Shown here: positions 15,732 through 24,402 of the stretch, in pieces
Layout: each line of letters opens with the position of its first letter
How positions within the stretch are numbered: the first letter of the stretch is position 1
NCBI GenBank assembly: GCA_028275445.1
Contig: JAPWUQ010000007.1
Span: 1 to 33,826, forward strand
Direction of reading: 5' to 3'
Length of the DNA: 33,826 nucleotides
Origin: Anaerolineae bacterium
GTDB taxonomy: Bacteria; Chloroflexota; Anaerolineae; JACIWP01
Notes under the pieces: generated by a model
Seen by the model: the letters and a program-made list of their open reading frames with translations, nothing else
Told to the model about the DNA's origin: nothing
Database searches by the model: none
Translations under genes and position numbers: made by a program

Positions 15732-15762
15732 AAAGCAGGGATGCGGACCGCATCCCTGCTTT
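15732..15762. terminator. Bidirectional hairpin between convergent ubiA-family gene and rpsI
   Basis: A perfect 13-bp stem (15732-15744 with 15750-15762) with a GGACC loop lies between the ends of two convergent genes. The arms end in AAA/TTT, giving only a short T stretch on either strand. It probably serves as a shared terminator for the ribosomal operon and the ubiA-family gene. Confidence 0.7.
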
Positions 15763-15805
15763 GTTCGTTGCTGTACGGAATAATCGAATTGGCCGGCCGC
15801 AGGCC

Positions 15806-16210
15806 TTAGCGCTTGGTGTACTGCGGGGCCTTGCGGGCGCGCTTGAGACCGGGCTTTTTGCGCTCTTTCTCGCGCGGATCGCGGGTCAGGAAGCCGCCCT
15901 GCCGCAGGATGGGCCGCAGTTCTGGGTTCACCTGCAGGAGCGCCCGTGCCAGGCCGTGGGCGACCGCGCCGGCCTGCCCGCTCACACCGCCGCCTTCGAC
16001 CTTGATGGATACGCCGAAGGCGTGGCGCATGCGCACCGCCTCCAGCGGGGCCAGGGCGATCTTCTGATCGCGCAGGCGCGGGAAATACTCCTCGAAGGGG
16101 CGATCGTTGACGATGACCTCCCCATCGCCGGGATAGAGGCGCACGCGCGCGGTGGCGGTTTTCCGCCGGCCTATCCCCTCAAAATATCTGCCGCTCAAAT
16201 CAATGACCAT
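15806..16210 (-). CDS. rpsI: 30S ribosomal protein S9
   Basis: S9 contacts the P-site tRNA anticodon with its basic C-terminal tail. The 134-residue protein has GIGRRKTATARVRL near the start, GGGVSGQAGAVAHGLARALL in the middle, LTRDPREKERKKPGLKRARKAPQ and the universal C-terminal KR. The ATG at 16210 follows GGAGGAAAGC, a strong ribosome site. An in-frame GTG four codons upstream is part of that site. It is the last gene of the ribosomal cluster, paired with rplM as usual, and followed by a hairpin terminator. Confidence 0.97.
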   Translation of the reverse strand: MVIDLSGRYFEGIGRRKTATARVRLYPGDGEVIVNDRPFEEYFPRLRDQKIALAPLEAVRMRHAFGVSIKVEGGGVSGQAGAVAHGLARALLQVNPELRPILRQGGFLTRDPREKERKKPGLKRARKAPQYTKR

Positions 16211-16258
16211 GCTTTCCTCCACGTCTCTCGTTCACCAGGGATTGCCATCGCCCGAATG

Positions 16259-16687
16259 TCACAGTTCCAGCGGCTTGGGCTGTTGGGCCTGATGTGGATG
16301 TTCTGGCGAAGCGTAGACTTTCAGCTTCTTGAACATCTTGCGGCCCAGCCGGTTCTTCGGCAGCATGCCCCGCACCGCGGCCTGCAGAACCCGCTCCGGG
16401 TGCGTCTGCAACTGCCGGCGCAGGGTGACCGATTTCAGCCCTCCGGGATACCCGGAATGCCAGTAATACATCTTCTGGTCCAGCTTGCGGCCAGTGACGC
16501 GGATCTTGTCCGCGTTAATGACGATGACGTAATCCCCGCAGTCCATGTGCGGCGTGTAATAAGGTTTGTGCTTGCCGCGCAGGATTTTGGCGATTTCCGT
16601 GGCAAGCCGGCCCAGCGTCTTGCCGGCGGCATCCACCACGTACCACTCGCGTTGAATGTCTTTCTCTTTCAGCGTATAGGTTCTCAC
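16259..16687 (-). CDS. rplM: 50S ribosomal protein L13
   Basis: L13 is an early assembly protein of the 50S subunit. The 142-residue protein contains [44 protein letters not shown] and [22 protein letters not shown], all family hallmarks. It starts with GTG, which overlaps the truA stop (GTGA), with GGAG 10 nt upstream. Translation is likely coupled to truA. Confidence 0.97.
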   Translation of the reverse strand: MRTYTLKEKDIQREWYVVDAAGKTLGRLATEIAKILRGKHKPYYTPHMDCGDYVIVINADKIRVTGRKLDQKMYYWHSGYPGGLKSVTLRRQLQTHPERVLQAAVRGMLPKNRLGRKMFKKLKVYASPEHPHQAQQPKPLEL

Positions 16688-17463
16688 TTCACCCTAACTC
16701 CTTCGAAGTGTTCTGGCGCGTATCCATCGGCATACCGCACGGCCACCAGACATAGCCCTTGTGCGGGCGCCGGCGGGCTGGTCTGCGAGCGGTCTCGCGA
16801 CGCAAAGCGCCGCGCAAACTCCTCCCCGCTCATATTCCCCAGCCCCACCTGCAGGGCCGTGCCAACGATACAGCGCACCATCGTTCGCAAAAACCCGTTG
16901 GCCTCGATATCCATCCACACCAGGGAGCCCTCGCGGTGCCACTCGATGCGGTAGACCTGGCGCACCGTGGACTCCCCCTGCGTGGGCGTGCCGAAGGTGG
17001 CAAAATCGTGCGCTCCCACCAGCAAACGGGTCACTTCCGCCATCGCCTGCACGTCCAGTGCCTGCGGGACGTGCCAGGCATAGCGACAGCGGAGCGGCGA
17101 GCGAATCGGCTCGTTCCAGATTTGGTAACGATACAGCCGGCTCAGCGCATCATAGCGCGGGTGAAACCCCGCCGGCGCCTCATCCAGCCGCCGCACCGCG
17201 ATGTCCTCCGGCAGGAGGGCGTTCATCCCCTGGTGCAGTTCCTGAAGCGAGTGGGACCAGTTCGTATCGAACGCGATCACCTGCCCCAGGGCGTGCACGC
17301 CGGCGTCGGTGCGGCCGGCGGCCAGAATCCGCACATCTTCTTGTGTTAACCGCCGTAAAACGGCCTCGATCTCTCCCTGAACCGTCAGCGCATTCGCCTG
17401 GCGCTGGAATCCCGCGTACCGTGTGCCGTCATACTCCACGATGGCCCGCAATCGGAGCGCCAT
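16684..17463 (-). CDS. truA: tRNA pseudouridine(38-40) synthase TruA
   Basis: TruA makes pseudouridine at positions 38-40 of the tRNA anticodon arm. The 259-residue protein has [14 protein letters not shown] at 9-22, the catalytic loop [15 protein letters not shown] (48-62, catalytic D53), LYRYQIWN, and [14 protein letters not shown] followed by the [14 protein letters not shown] motif. It lies between rplQ and rplM, a common arrangement at the end of the alpha operon. There are 14 nt to rplQ and a 4-nt overlap with rplM. Confidence 0.95.
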   Translation of the reverse strand: MALRLRAIVEYDGTRYAGFQRQANALTVQGEIEAVLRRLTQEDVRILAAGRTDAGVHALGQVIAFDTNWSHSLQELHQGMNALLPEDIAVRRLDEAPAGFHPRYDALSRLYRYQIWNEPIRSPLRCRYAWHVPQALDVQAMAEVTRLLVGAHDFATFGTPTQGESTVRQVYRIEWHREGSLVWMDIEANGFLRTMVRCIVGTALQVGLGNMSGEEFARRFASRDRSQTSPPAPAQGLCLVAVRYADGYAPEHFEGVRVK

Positions 17464-17477
17464 CGCCTGCCTCGACC

Positions 17478-17849
17478 TTATTCGACCAGCTCCAGCAGGA
17501 CCATCTCAGCGCCGTCCCCCTGCCGGCGGCCCAGCTTCAGGACCCGCGTGTAGCCGCCCGGCCGCTCCAGGTAGCGCGGCGCAATCTCCTCAAACACCTT
17601 CTTCACCACCTGCGGGTCATTCAGGCGGGCCGCCACCAGCCGGCGGGCATGAAGCGCATAGCTCTCATCCTTCAGGCCCTTCTTGGCAATGGTGATCAGC
17701 TTCTCCGCCGAGGGACGGATGGCCTCCGCCTTCGCCTCGGTGGTGCGGATCTTGCCATGCCGGAGCAGTTCCGTCGTCAGGTTGCGGAACAGCGCTTGTC
17801 TATGTCCAGTCGAACGACTCAGCTTTTTTCCTGCGACTCGATGCCTCAT
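17478..17849 (-). CDS. rplQ: 50S ribosomal protein L17
   Basis: L17 lies near the peptide exit tunnel. The 123-residue protein starts MRHRVAGKKLSRSTGHRQALFRNL, the typical family opening, and continues with TEAKAEAIRPSAEKLITIAKKG and the GGYTRVLKLGRRQGDGAEMVLLELV ending. It follows rpoA after 52 nt. This gap contains the 10-bp palindrome ATGACGTCAT at 17864-17873, and a G-rich run serves as ribosome site. Confidence 0.97.
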   Translation of the reverse strand: MRHRVAGKKLSRSTGHRQALFRNLTTELLRHGKIRTTEAKAEAIRPSAEKLITIAKKGLKDESYALHARRLVAARLNDPQVVKKVFEEIAPRYLERPGGYTRVLKLGRRQGDGAEMVLLELVE

Positions 17850-17901
17850 TGGTCATTCCCCCCATGACGTCATAAATCCACGCCAGACCTGATGGACAGG
17901 C

Positions 17902-18942
17902 CTACTCCAGCTCCTCGTCCTCGATGTAGTCCTCGTCCTCTTCCAGCTCTTCCTCTTCTTCTTCCGATGCGGCCCGAGCGGAGGCCGAGGGCGTATAATC
18001 GATGTAGGACAGGAACCCCTTGGACTGCAAGATGGTGAGCAGTTCGCTGAGCGACTTCCGCCCAAAGTTGCGGATAGCCAGCAGTTCATCCTCGCCCTGC
18101 TCCAGCATGTGCAGGATTTCCCCGACGGTGGAGATGCCGGCGCGCTTCAGGCAGTTGAACGCCCGCACCGACAGCCCCAGGTCCTCGATGGGCATGCGCG
18201 CCACCTTGCTGGGGATGCGCTCCTTCTTCTCTTCCGGCTCGACCACGCTCACCGGTACTTCCTGAAGGCGCGCGATGCGGGAGAACTGCTCCACCAGGAT
18301 GCGCGCGCTTTCGATCAGGGCCGCCTCTGGCGTGATGGTGCCGTCGGTCCAGATTTCCATGACCAGGCGGTCATAGTTGGTCATCTGTCCGACGCGGGTG
18401 CGGGTGACCTGGAAGTTCGCCTTGCGCACGGGGCTGAAGATGGCGTCCACCGGGATCTCCCCGATGGGCAGTTTGCCCCGCTCCTCCGCCGGCGAATACC
18501 CCCGCCCCCGGCTGACCACCATCTCGATATCCAGATTGACTTCGTTGGAATCCGCCGTCAGCAAATGCAGTTCCGGATTCACCACCTCCACCTGCGAGGG
18601 GCACTGCAGATCCGCCGCGGTCACCTCCCCTTCCTGCGTGACGCTCAGGTAAATCCGGTACGATTCATCGGTATCCGAGTGAATCTTGAAGCGCAGTTGC
18701 TTCACGTTCAAAATAAACGCGGTCATATCCTCTTTCACGTGAGGGATGGTCGCGAACTCGTGCGGCACATCGCTCACGCGAATGGAAGTCACTGCAGCCC
18801 CGGGTAAAGACGAGAGCAGGACGCGGCGCAGGGCGTTTCCCAGCGTGATCCCATAGCCGCTCTCCAATGGGCTGATGACAAAGCGCCCATACTGCTGAGA
18901 GCTCGCTTCACACTCGATTTGGGGCAGTACTTGCGTTAACAA
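17902..18942 (-). CDS. rpoA: RNA polymerase subunit alpha
   Basis: The alpha subunit starts polymerase assembly and contacts activators and UP elements. The N-terminal domain shows YGRFVISPLESGYGITLGNALRRVLLSSLPGAAVTSI. The C-terminal domain shows MPIEDLGLSVRAFNCLKRAGISTVGEIL and NFGRKSLSEL. The likely start is TTG at 18942, because AAGGAGG (18951-18957) lies 8 nt upstream and the result (346 residues) begins like other alphas. A GTG at 18963 would place this ribosome site inside the gene. The final 20 or so residues are almost all Glu and Asp, an unusual acidic tail. Confidence 0.96.
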   Translation of the reverse strand: MLTQVLPQIECEASSQQYGRFVISPLESGYGITLGNALRRVLLSSLPGAAVTSIRVSDVPHEFATIPHVKEDMTAFILNVKQLRFKIHSDTDESYRIYLSVTQEGEVTAADLQCPSQVEVVNPELHLLTADSNEVNLDIEMVVSRGRGYSPAEERGKLPIGEIPVDAIFSPVRKANFQVTRTRVGQMTNYDRLVMEIWTDGTITPEAALIESARILVEQFSRIARLQEVPVSVVEPEEKKERIPSKVARMPIEDLGLSVRAFNCLKRAGISTVGEILHMLEQGEDELLAIRNFGRKSLSELLTILQSKGFLSYIDYTPSASARAASEEEEEELEEDEDYIEDEELE

Positions 18943-18981
18943 AGAACTATCCTCCTTATGCACAGCTCATGCTTGCAGGCG

Positions 18982-19019
18982 GGTGGGGCCGGCCGGCGCA
19001 CTGCCGGCGCCGTCCCACC
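18982..19019. repeat. Imperfect hairpin of GCCGGC copies between rpsD and rpoA
   Basis: GGTGGG and CCCACC form the outer stem, and two GCCGGC-containing segments face each other inside. It occupies half of the 89-nt rpsD-rpoA spacer. No T-run follows, so it is more likely a processing, pausing or stability element than a terminator. Confidence 0.4.
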
Positions 19020-19031
19020 ACCTATCAAGGC

Positions 19032-19667
19032 TTAACGGCTGTAGTACTCCACGATGAGCTGTTCGTTGAGACGCACGTCGATCTGCTCGCGCCGCGGCAC
19101 CTCGAGCACCTTGGCCGCCACCCGCTGGGGGTCCAGCGACAGCCACTCGGGCGGCTGGTGCTTCATCAGGTGATCCATGCGCTCGCGGAAGTAGGTCAGC
19201 CGGCGCGCACGCTCCGTGATGGAAACCACATCCCCGGGCTTCACCAGCGCCGACGGGATGTTGGTCTTCCGCCCGTTCAGCGTGATATGTCCGTGCAGGA
19301 CAAGCTGGCGCGCCTGGGCGCGCGAATCCGCCAGCCCCATGCGGAAGACGACGTTATCCAGCCGCGACTCCAGCAGGGCCAGCAGGTTTGCACCCGTCAG
19401 GCCCGGCATGCGCTCGGCCTCTTCGAAGTAGCGCCGGAACTGCCGCTCCAGCACGCCGTAGATGCGGCGGGCGCGCTGTTTCTCGCGAAGCTGAATGGCG
19501 AAGTCCGATTCCTTCCGGCGCCAGCGCTGGCTGGGGCCGTGCTGGCCGGCCGGATAATTCCGCCGCTCAAAGGCGCATTTCGACGTATAGCACCGTTCGC
19601 CTTTCAAGTATAACTTCTGACCCTCTCGGCGACACAGCTTGCAGACTGGTCCCGTATACCTAGCCAT
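19032..19667 (-). CDS. rpsD: 30S ribosomal protein S4 (zinc-binding form)
   Basis: S4 is a primary 16S binding protein and, in some bacteria, the repressor of the alpha operon. The 211-residue protein has four N-terminal cysteines (C9, C12, C26, C31), so it is the zinc-containing form. It also has [16 protein letters not shown], the S4 RNA-binding motif [29 protein letters not shown], and the usual C-terminal EYYSR. AGGAGG precedes the ATG. It sits in the standard rpsK-rpsD-rpoA order. Confidence 0.97.
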   Translation of the reverse strand: MARYTGPVCKLCRREGQKLYLKGERCYTSKCAFERRNYPAGQHGPSQRWRRKESDFAIQLREKQRARRIYGVLERQFRRYFEEAERMPGLTGANLLALLESRLDNVVFRMGLADSRAQARQLVLHGHITLNGRKTNIPSALVKPGDVVSITERARRLTYFRERMDHLMKHQPPEWLSLDPQRVAAKVLEVPRREQIDVRLNEQLIVEYYSR

Positions 19668-19721
19668 TTTGCCTCCTGCTTGTCAACAAATCCCCTGCCG
19701 ATAACAGAATACGCGGAATCA

Positions 19722-20114
19722 TTACACGCGCCGCTTCTTCGGCGGCCGACAGCCGTTGTGCGGGATGGGCGTCACATCGGTGATGGAGCGCACCCGCAGG
19801 CCGGCGCTCTGGATGGAGCGGATGGCCGCCTCGCGCCCAGGACCCGGTCCCTTGACAAAGACGTCCACTTCCTGCATGCCCATATCCTGGGCCAGCTTGG
19901 CCGCCTCCACCGCCGCCTGCTGGGCGGCAAAGGGCGTGCTCTTGCGCGAGCCCTTGAAGCCCACGGAGCCGGCGCTCTTCCAGCCCAACACGTTCCCCTT
20001 CGGGTCCGTGATGGTCACAATCGTATTGTTGAACGATGCCTGGATATGCACCTGCCCGACGGGCACAATCCGCTTTTCCCGGCGAGCTGTCTTTTTTCGC
20101 CTGACTGGTGACAT
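19722..20114 (-). CDS. rpsK: 30S ribosomal protein S11
   Basis: S11 forms part of the platform near the mRNA exit. The 130-residue protein has [66 protein letters not shown] and [18 protein letters not shown], all strongly conserved. The ATG at 20114 follows GGAGGAACA. The open frame reaches 20207, but the extra N-terminal part covers a hairpin region and has no S11 similarity. Confidence 0.97.
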   Translation of the reverse strand: MSPVRRKKTARREKRIVPVGQVHIQASFNNTIVTITDPKGNVLGWKSAGSVGFKGSRKSTPFAAQQAAVEAAKLAQDMGMQEVDVFVKGPGPGREAAIRSIQSAGLRVRSITDVTPIPHNGCRPPKKRRV

Positions 20115-20178
20115 TGTTCCTCCTGCGTCAAACCGCTGTTCTGCTGAACATCCAGATGGTGATGCGTACCAACATCTC

Positions 20179-20207
20179 ATGCCGGGCGGCCAGGGCCGCG
20201 CCGGCAT
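20179..20207. repeat. Strong hairpin between rpsM and rpsK
   Basis: ATGCCGGGCGGCC (20179-20191) pairs with GGCCGCGCCGGCAT (20194-20207), leaving a single bulge and a tight loop. It lies in the 122-nt rpsM-rpsK gap, the second longest spacer in the ribosomal cluster (rplC-rpsJ is longer). It has no T-run. A regulatory or processing role is possible but not shown. Confidence 0.5.
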
Positions 20208-20236
20208 GCCCAGGGCCCGCGGGGAGCCCCCAGGGC

Positions 20237-20620
20237 TTACTTCTTGGCCCGCGAGCGCTTGCGGCCGGCGACCGTCTTGCGCGGACCGCGCTTCGTGCGC
20301 GCATTGGTGCGGGTGCGCTGGCCGCGCACGGGCAGGTTGCGCCGATGCCGCAGTCCACGATAACAGCCGATTTCCATCAGCCGCTTGATGTTCATGGACA
20401 CTTCGCGGCGCAGGTCACCCTCCACCTTATATTCCCGGTCGATGATCTCGCGGATGCGGCCGATCTCCGCCTCCGTCAAGTCCTTCACCCGGGTGTCCGG
20501 ATTGACGTTCGCCTTCTGCAAAATCTTGTTGCTGGAGGTTCGCCCGATGCCGTAGATGTAGGTCAGGGCAATCTCCACCCGCTTATCTCGAGGTAAGTCT
20601 ACCCCAGCAATACGTGCCAT
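20237..20620 (-). CDS. rpsM: 30S ribosomal protein S13
   Basis: S13 lies in the 30S head and bridges to the 50S subunit. The 127-residue protein starts [21 protein letters not shown] and has [41 protein letters not shown]-like sequence (here [12 protein letters not shown]) and a basic C-terminal tail ending RSRAKK. GGAGGAAAAAAGG precedes the ATG. It is followed by rpsK after a gap with a hairpin. Confidence 0.97.
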   Translation of the reverse strand: MARIAGVDLPRDKRVEIALTYIYGIGRTSSNKILQKANVNPDTRVKDLTEAEIGRIREIIDREYKVEGDLRREVSMNIKRLMEIGCYRGLRHRRNLPVRGQRTRTNARTKRGPRKTVAGRKRSRAKK

Positions 20621-20713
20621 TCCTTTTTTCCTCCACTAACTGGCCATTGACAAGATTAAGGTACGCTCCCCGCAGGAAGCCGGCCGAAACCCCTTCCGCC
20701 TTCCCTGGCCAAC

Positions 20714-20827
20714 TTATCCCTGGCGCTGTTTGTGCTTCGGGTTGGTGCAGATCACCCGCACGATACCCCGCCGGCGGATGATCTTGCAGTTGGCACAGCG
20801 TCTCTTGACTGATGGTCGCACTTTCAT
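20714..20827 (-). CDS. rpmJ: 50S ribosomal protein L36 (zinc-binding form)
   Basis: A 37-residue protein read directly from the minus strand: it begins [17 protein letters not shown] and ends [12 protein letters not shown]11, C14, C27 and H32 form the zinc ribbon of the C+ type. GAAGGAG lies 8 nt before the ATG. Only 28 nt separate it from map upstream, so infA, which usually lies between them, is absent. Confidence 0.96.
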   Translation of the reverse strand: MKVRPSVKRRCANCKIIRRRGIVRVICTNPKHKQRQG

Positions 20828-20855
20828 CGTCGTATCTCCTTCGTTCGCCTGCTGT

Positions 20856-21635
20856 CTATAAACGTGTCAATATTTCCGCTTCGCCATCGCGCACCACGAT
20901 GGTGTGCTCGAAATGTGCCGACAGGCTCCCATCATACGTCACGACGGTCCAGCCATCGGCCAGCACCCGGGTGCGCCAATCTCCGACGTTCACCATCGGC
21001 TCCAGGGCGAGGGTCATGCCGGCCCTCAGCCGCACACCGCGGCCCGGCTCCCCGAAATTGAGCACCTGAAGCCCCTCATGCATCTCCCGGCCGATGCCGT
21101 GGCCGGTGTATTCCCGCACGACAGAGAAGCCGCGCGATTCGACGTAGCTCTGAATGGCGTGGGAGATATCTCCCAGCCGGTTGCCGGCCCGCGCTGCGGC
21201 GATGCCGGCGTACAGCGCCCCTTCCGTGACCTCCATCAGCCGCCGGGCAAGGTCCGAAACCTTCCCCACCGGCACCGTGATGGCCGCGTCGCCGTGATAG
21301 CCCTGGTAAATGGCACCCACATCCACCGAGAGAATCTGCCCCTCTTCCAGCACCCGCTGGCGGGATGGGATGCCGTGCACTACCTCATTGTCCACGGAGG
21401 CGCAGATGGTCGCCGGAAAGGGCGGACGGTCACTGCCGCCGTCGTATCCCTTGAAGGAGGGAATGCCTCCCTCTGCCCGGATGATGCGCTCCGCCAGCTC
21501 ATCCAGCTCGCCCGTGGTGATGCCAGGGCGCACCTGCTCGCGGATCGCCTCCAGCACCTTGGCGACGATCTGGCCGGCCCGCCGCATGAGAGCGATCTCT
21601 CGCTCCGACTTGATGACAATGCCGGCCACGTTCAC
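20856..21635 (-). CDS. map: Methionine aminopeptidase, type I
   Basis: It removes the N-terminal Met from nascent proteins. The 259-residue protein carries all five metal ligands: D105 (SVDVGAIY), D116 (YHGDAAI), H179 (YTGHGIG), E212 (LALEPMV) and E243 (HFEHTIV). H87 in VVHGIPS is the conserved substrate-side His. It starts with GTG overlapping the adk stop (GTGA) and has GGAGG 6 nt upstream. The secY-adk-map order is standard for the spc operon. Confidence 0.96.
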   Translation of the reverse strand: MNVAGIVIKSEREIALMRRAGQIVAKVLEAIREQVRPGITTGELDELAERIIRAEGGIPSFKGYDGGSDRPPFPATICASVDNEVVHGIPSRQRVLEEGQILSVDVGAIYQGYHGDAAITVPVGKVSDLARRLMEVTEGALYAGIAAARAGNRLGDISHAIQSYVESRGFSVVREYTGHGIGREMHEGLQVLNFGEPGRGVRLRAGMTLALEPMVNVGDWRTRVLADGWTVVTYDGSLSAHFEHTIVVRDGEAEILTRL

Positions 21636-22315
21636 GCATGGCCTCCGAGCACCGGCTCCAGCGCCGCCTCCACTGCCTGGCGAACCGATTCGACATCCTG
21701 CTCGCCGTCAATCTCGACCAGCAGGCCCCGCTCCTTGAAGTACTCGATGAGCGGTGCGGTCTGTTCCAGGTAAACCCGGATGCGCCGGCGTTGGGTCTCC
21801 GGCTGGTCGTCGGGGCGCTGATACAGCTCCCCGCCGCAGACATCGCAGATGCCGGGCTGTTTGGGCGGGTTAAAGCGCTCATGGTACACCGCGCCGCACT
21901 GCCGGCAGGTCCAGCGCCCGCCCAACCGCTCCAGCAAAGTCGCCTCGCTCGCCCGGATGTACAGCACCAGGGCCAGCCGGGAGCCGCGCTCCGCCAGCGC
22001 CTTCTCCAGAGCCTTCGCCTGCTCGATGGTCCGCGGGAAGCCGTCCAACAGGGCGCCGCCGGCGCAGTCCGGCTGGGACAGGCGCTCCATGACCATGGCG
22101 ATGGTCACATCGTCCGGCACCAGCTCGCCCCGGTCCATATAGCTCTTGGCCAGCTTGCCCAGTTCCGTCTGGTTGGCGATGGCCGCCCGGAACAGGTCGC
22201 CCGACGCCACATGAGGGATGCCCAGCTTTTCGGTCAGGAACGCCGCCTGGGTGCCCTTGCCGGCGCCCGGCGCCCCTAACAGCAAGATGTACAGCGGATC
22301 ATGTGAGCCAGCCAT
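21632..22315 (-). CDS. adk: Adenylate kinase (long form with zinc-binding lid)
   Basis: Adk interconverts ATP plus AMP with two ADP. The 227-residue protein has the P-loop GAPGAGKGTQ (14-23), the AMP-site ASGDLFR, DGFPRTIEQA (91-100), and a lid with four cysteines (C137, C140, C157, C160), the zinc-containing type. QRPDDQPETQRRRIRVY follows the lid. It lies 27 nt after secY, and its stop overlaps map. Confidence 0.96.
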   Translation of the reverse strand: MAGSHDPLYILLLGAPGAGKGTQAAFLTEKLGIPHVASGDLFRAAIANQTELGKLAKSYMDRGELVPDDVTIAMVMERLSQPDCAGGALLDGFPRTIEQAKALEKALAERGSRLALVLYIRASEATLLERLGGRWTCRQCGAVYHERFNPPKQPGICDVCGGELYQRPDDQPETQRRRIRVYLEQTAPLIEYFKERGLLVEIDGEQDVESVRQAVEAALEPVLGGHA

Positions 22316-22342
22316 GTGCGCCCCCGCGAGACCAGCGGATAT

Positions 22343-23641
22343 TTATTTCTTAATGAACCCTTCATAGTGGCGCATCAACAACTGCGCCTCCAACTGCTTC
22401 AGGGTATCCAACACCACGCCCACCACGATCAGCAGGCCGGTGCTGGTGATCAACATGGTGCCCGTTTCCGTCACGTCACGCACCAGCCAGGGCAGGATGG
22501 CCACGCCGGCCAGGAACAGCGCGCCCACCAGGGTGATGCGCTGGAGCACGCCGTTGAGATACTCTTCCGTCTGCTTGCCGGGGCGAATGCCCGGGATAAA
22601 GCCGCCCTGCCGCTGAAGCACTTCCGGCAGGTTCTGCTGTCGGAAGACCACGTCGGTATAGAAGTACGTGAACCCGATCACCAGGAAGAAGTACAGGATC
22701 CAGTACAGGTTGCCGTTCGGGCTGAAAGCACTGCTGATGGCCGTCGCCACCTTCGATACGAACTGCGACTGCGAGTTGACGAAGTAGCTGGCGATGGTGC
22801 CCGGGAAGAGCATCAGGCTCTGGGCGAAGATGAGCGGGATCATGCCGGCCGTGTTCACCCGGATGGGAATATGGGTGCTCTGGCCGCCGGCGATCCGCAG
22901 GCGGTTGCCGCGCATCGCCATGACCCGCTTGCCGTACTGCACCGGGATGCGGCGCTGTCCCTCCTGCACCACCACGATGACCGCCACGGTGATGACCGTC
23001 ACCACCACAAACACCAGCAGAGACCATGGGTTGGCGATCAGGTTCGCCGCGATGCGCTGGGGGATGCGGGCCACGATGCCGCCGAAGATGATGATGGACA
23101 CACCGTTCCCCACGCCGCGCTCGGTGATCAGATCGCCCAGCCAGACGGCCACCATGGTGCCAGCGGTCAGCGTGGCGATGGTCGAAAGCGTCGCCAGCCA
23201 GTGCTCTGCCGTGAACCCGAACGCCGGCATCAGCCCCTGCTGTTTCAGGATCGAAGACTGCCCAAAGGCCTGCAGGGCCGCTAACGGCACCGTCAGGTAA
23301 TATGTATACCGATTGAGTTTGTTGCGCCCTTCCTCGCCCTCTTTGGCGAGCTTCTCCAACTGCGGGATGAGCGGCATCAGCAACTGCAGGATGATGGACG
23401 CTGTGATGTACGGGTAGACGCCCATGGCCATGACAGAAAAGTTGGCCATGGCGCCGCCGGAGAACAGGTCCAGCATGCCTAACAGTTGGTTGCTCTCAAA
23501 CAGCCGGGCCAGGCCGGCCGCATCCACACCCGGCACCGGCACATGCGATGCCAGCCGATAGATGACCAGGATCCCCAGGGTGAAGAGGATCTTTTTGCGC
23601 AGATCCGGCAGTCGAAACGCGTTCGCAACCGCTTGTAGCAT
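22343..23641 (-). CDS. secY: Protein translocase subunit SecY
   Basis: SecY is the channel of the Sec translocon. The 432-residue protein has ten predicted membrane segments. It shows RLASHVPVPGVD early, LFSGGAMANFSVMAMGVYPYITASIILQLL (the plug and second segment), ITERGVGNGVSIIIFGGIVARIP, and NTAGMIPLIFAQSLM, all family signatures. GGAGG lies 9 nt before the ATG. It follows rplO and precedes adk as in the standard spc operon. Confidence 0.97.
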   Translation of the reverse strand: MLQAVANAFRLPDLRKKILFTLGILVIYRLASHVPVPGVDAAGLARLFESNQLLGMLDLFSGGAMANFSVMAMGVYPYITASIILQLLMPLIPQLEKLAKEGEEGRNKLNRYTYYLTVPLAALQAFGQSSILKQQGLMPAFGFTAEHWLATLSTIATLTAGTMVAVWLGDLITERGVGNGVSIIIFGGIVARIPQRIAANLIANPWSLLVFVVVTVITVAVIVVVQEGQRRIPVQYGKRVMAMRGNRLRIAGGQSTHIPIRVNTAGMIPLIFAQSLMLFPGTIASYFVNSQSQFVSKVATAISSAFSPNGNLYWILYFFLVIGFTYFYTDVVFRQQNLPEVLQRQGGFIPGIRPGKQTEEYLNGVLQRITLVGALFLAGVAILPWLVRDVTETGTMLITSTGLLIVVGVVLDTLKQLEAQLLMRHYEGFIKK

Positions 23642-23667
23642 CCTGATGGGCCTCCATTCCCCATCTC

Positions 23668-23687
23668 CGCCGGCGCTTCCGCCGGCG
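23668..23687. repeat. CGCCGGCG inverted pair between rplO and secY
   Basis: Two copies of the palindrome CGCCGGCG (23668-23675 and 23680-23687) with a 4-nt CTTC spacer lie in the 57-nt rplO-secY gap and would form a tight 8-bp stem-loop. Flanking TCTC and GAGA could extend the stem after a mismatch. No T-run follows. Confidence 0.5.
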
Positions 23688-23698
23688 AGAGCACTCCA

Positions 23699-24151
23699 TT
23701 ACTCCAGCGGCAGGACCTCCACCGTGCCGCCGGCGGCCTCGATCTTCGCCCGCGCGCTCTCCGAGAAGCGGTGCGCCTTGACCGTCAGCGGGCGGTCCAC
23801 CTCGCCGCGGCCCAGGATGACCACCGGCTTCTTGGCCGATTTGATGACGCCGGCCGCCGCCAGGGTCTCAGGCGTGACCACACTGCCGGCCTCGAAGACA
23901 TCCAGTCGCTCCAGGTTCACCGGCGTGTATTCGACCCGGAAGATATTGACGAAGCCGCGCTTGAAGGGAAGCCGGCGCACCAGGGGGAGCTGACCGCCCT
24001 CGAAGTACGGCGGCTTCACCCCACCACTGCGGGCGCGCTGGCCTTTCGTGCCCCGGCCGGCGGTCTTGCCGTGGCCGGAGGAAATGCCGCGTCCCACGCG
24101 CTTTCGATCTTTCTTGGAGCCCGGCAAGGGCCGCAGTTCATGCAGTTTCAT
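23699..24151 (-). CDS. rplO: 50S ribosomal protein L15
   Basis: L15 is a late assembly protein of the 50S subunit. The 150-residue protein starts [22 protein letters not shown] and continues [23 protein letters not shown] and [18 protein letters not shown], the typical Gly/Lys/Arg-rich N-terminal half. The C-terminal half has the [19 protein letters not shown] motif. GGAG lies 5 nt before the ATG. Confidence 0.97.
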   Translation of the reverse strand: MKLHELRPLPGSKKDRKRVGRGISSGHGKTAGRGTKGQRARSGGVKPPYFEGGQLPLVRRLPFKRGFVNIFRVEYTPVNLERLDVFEAGSVVTPETLAAAGVIKSAKKPVVILGRGEVDRPLTVKAHRFSESARAKIEAAGGTVEVLPLE

Positions 24152-24189
24152 AATGTCTCCACCTCACGTACGCCCAACTCGCTTGCCCG

Positions 24190-24402
24190 TTATTCGGCAA
24201 CTTCCACTTCTTCCACCGTCACCAGATGGCTGACCTTGGCAATCATGCCGCGAATCACCGGGGTATCGTCATGCTCGACGGTCTGGCCCCGCCGCTTCAG
24301 ACCCAGGGCGCGGATAGTGCCGCGCTGGGGCTGTTTGGCGCCGATCAGGCTTTTCACCCAGGTGATGCGGAGCCGCTTCTTCGTCGCAACCGTGTTAGCC
24401 AT
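24190..24402 (-). CDS. rpmD: 50S ribosomal protein L30
   Basis: A 70-residue protein with [45 protein letters not shown], matching the single-domain L30 family. The ATG at 24402 lies 8 nt inside the rpsE end and has GGAGGAAGG upstream. The frame continues upstream inside rpsE but that part is not L30. A short acidic end (VEEVEVAE) follows the conserved core. Confidence 0.95.
   Translation of the reverse strand: MANTVATKKRLRITWVKSLIGAKQPQRGTIRALGLKRRGQTVEHDDTPVIRGMIAKVSHLVTVEEVEVAE

Noticed and set aside
17864-17873. Perfect palindrome ATGACGTCAT between rpoA and rplQ
   Set aside because: A single 10-bp palindrome with no second copy or promoter nearby; expected by chance at this scale.
20115-20207. 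N-terminal extension of rpsK to an ATG at 20207
   Set aside because: It has no S11 similarity and covers a strong hairpin; the ATG at 20114 has an ideal ribosome site and gives the normal length.
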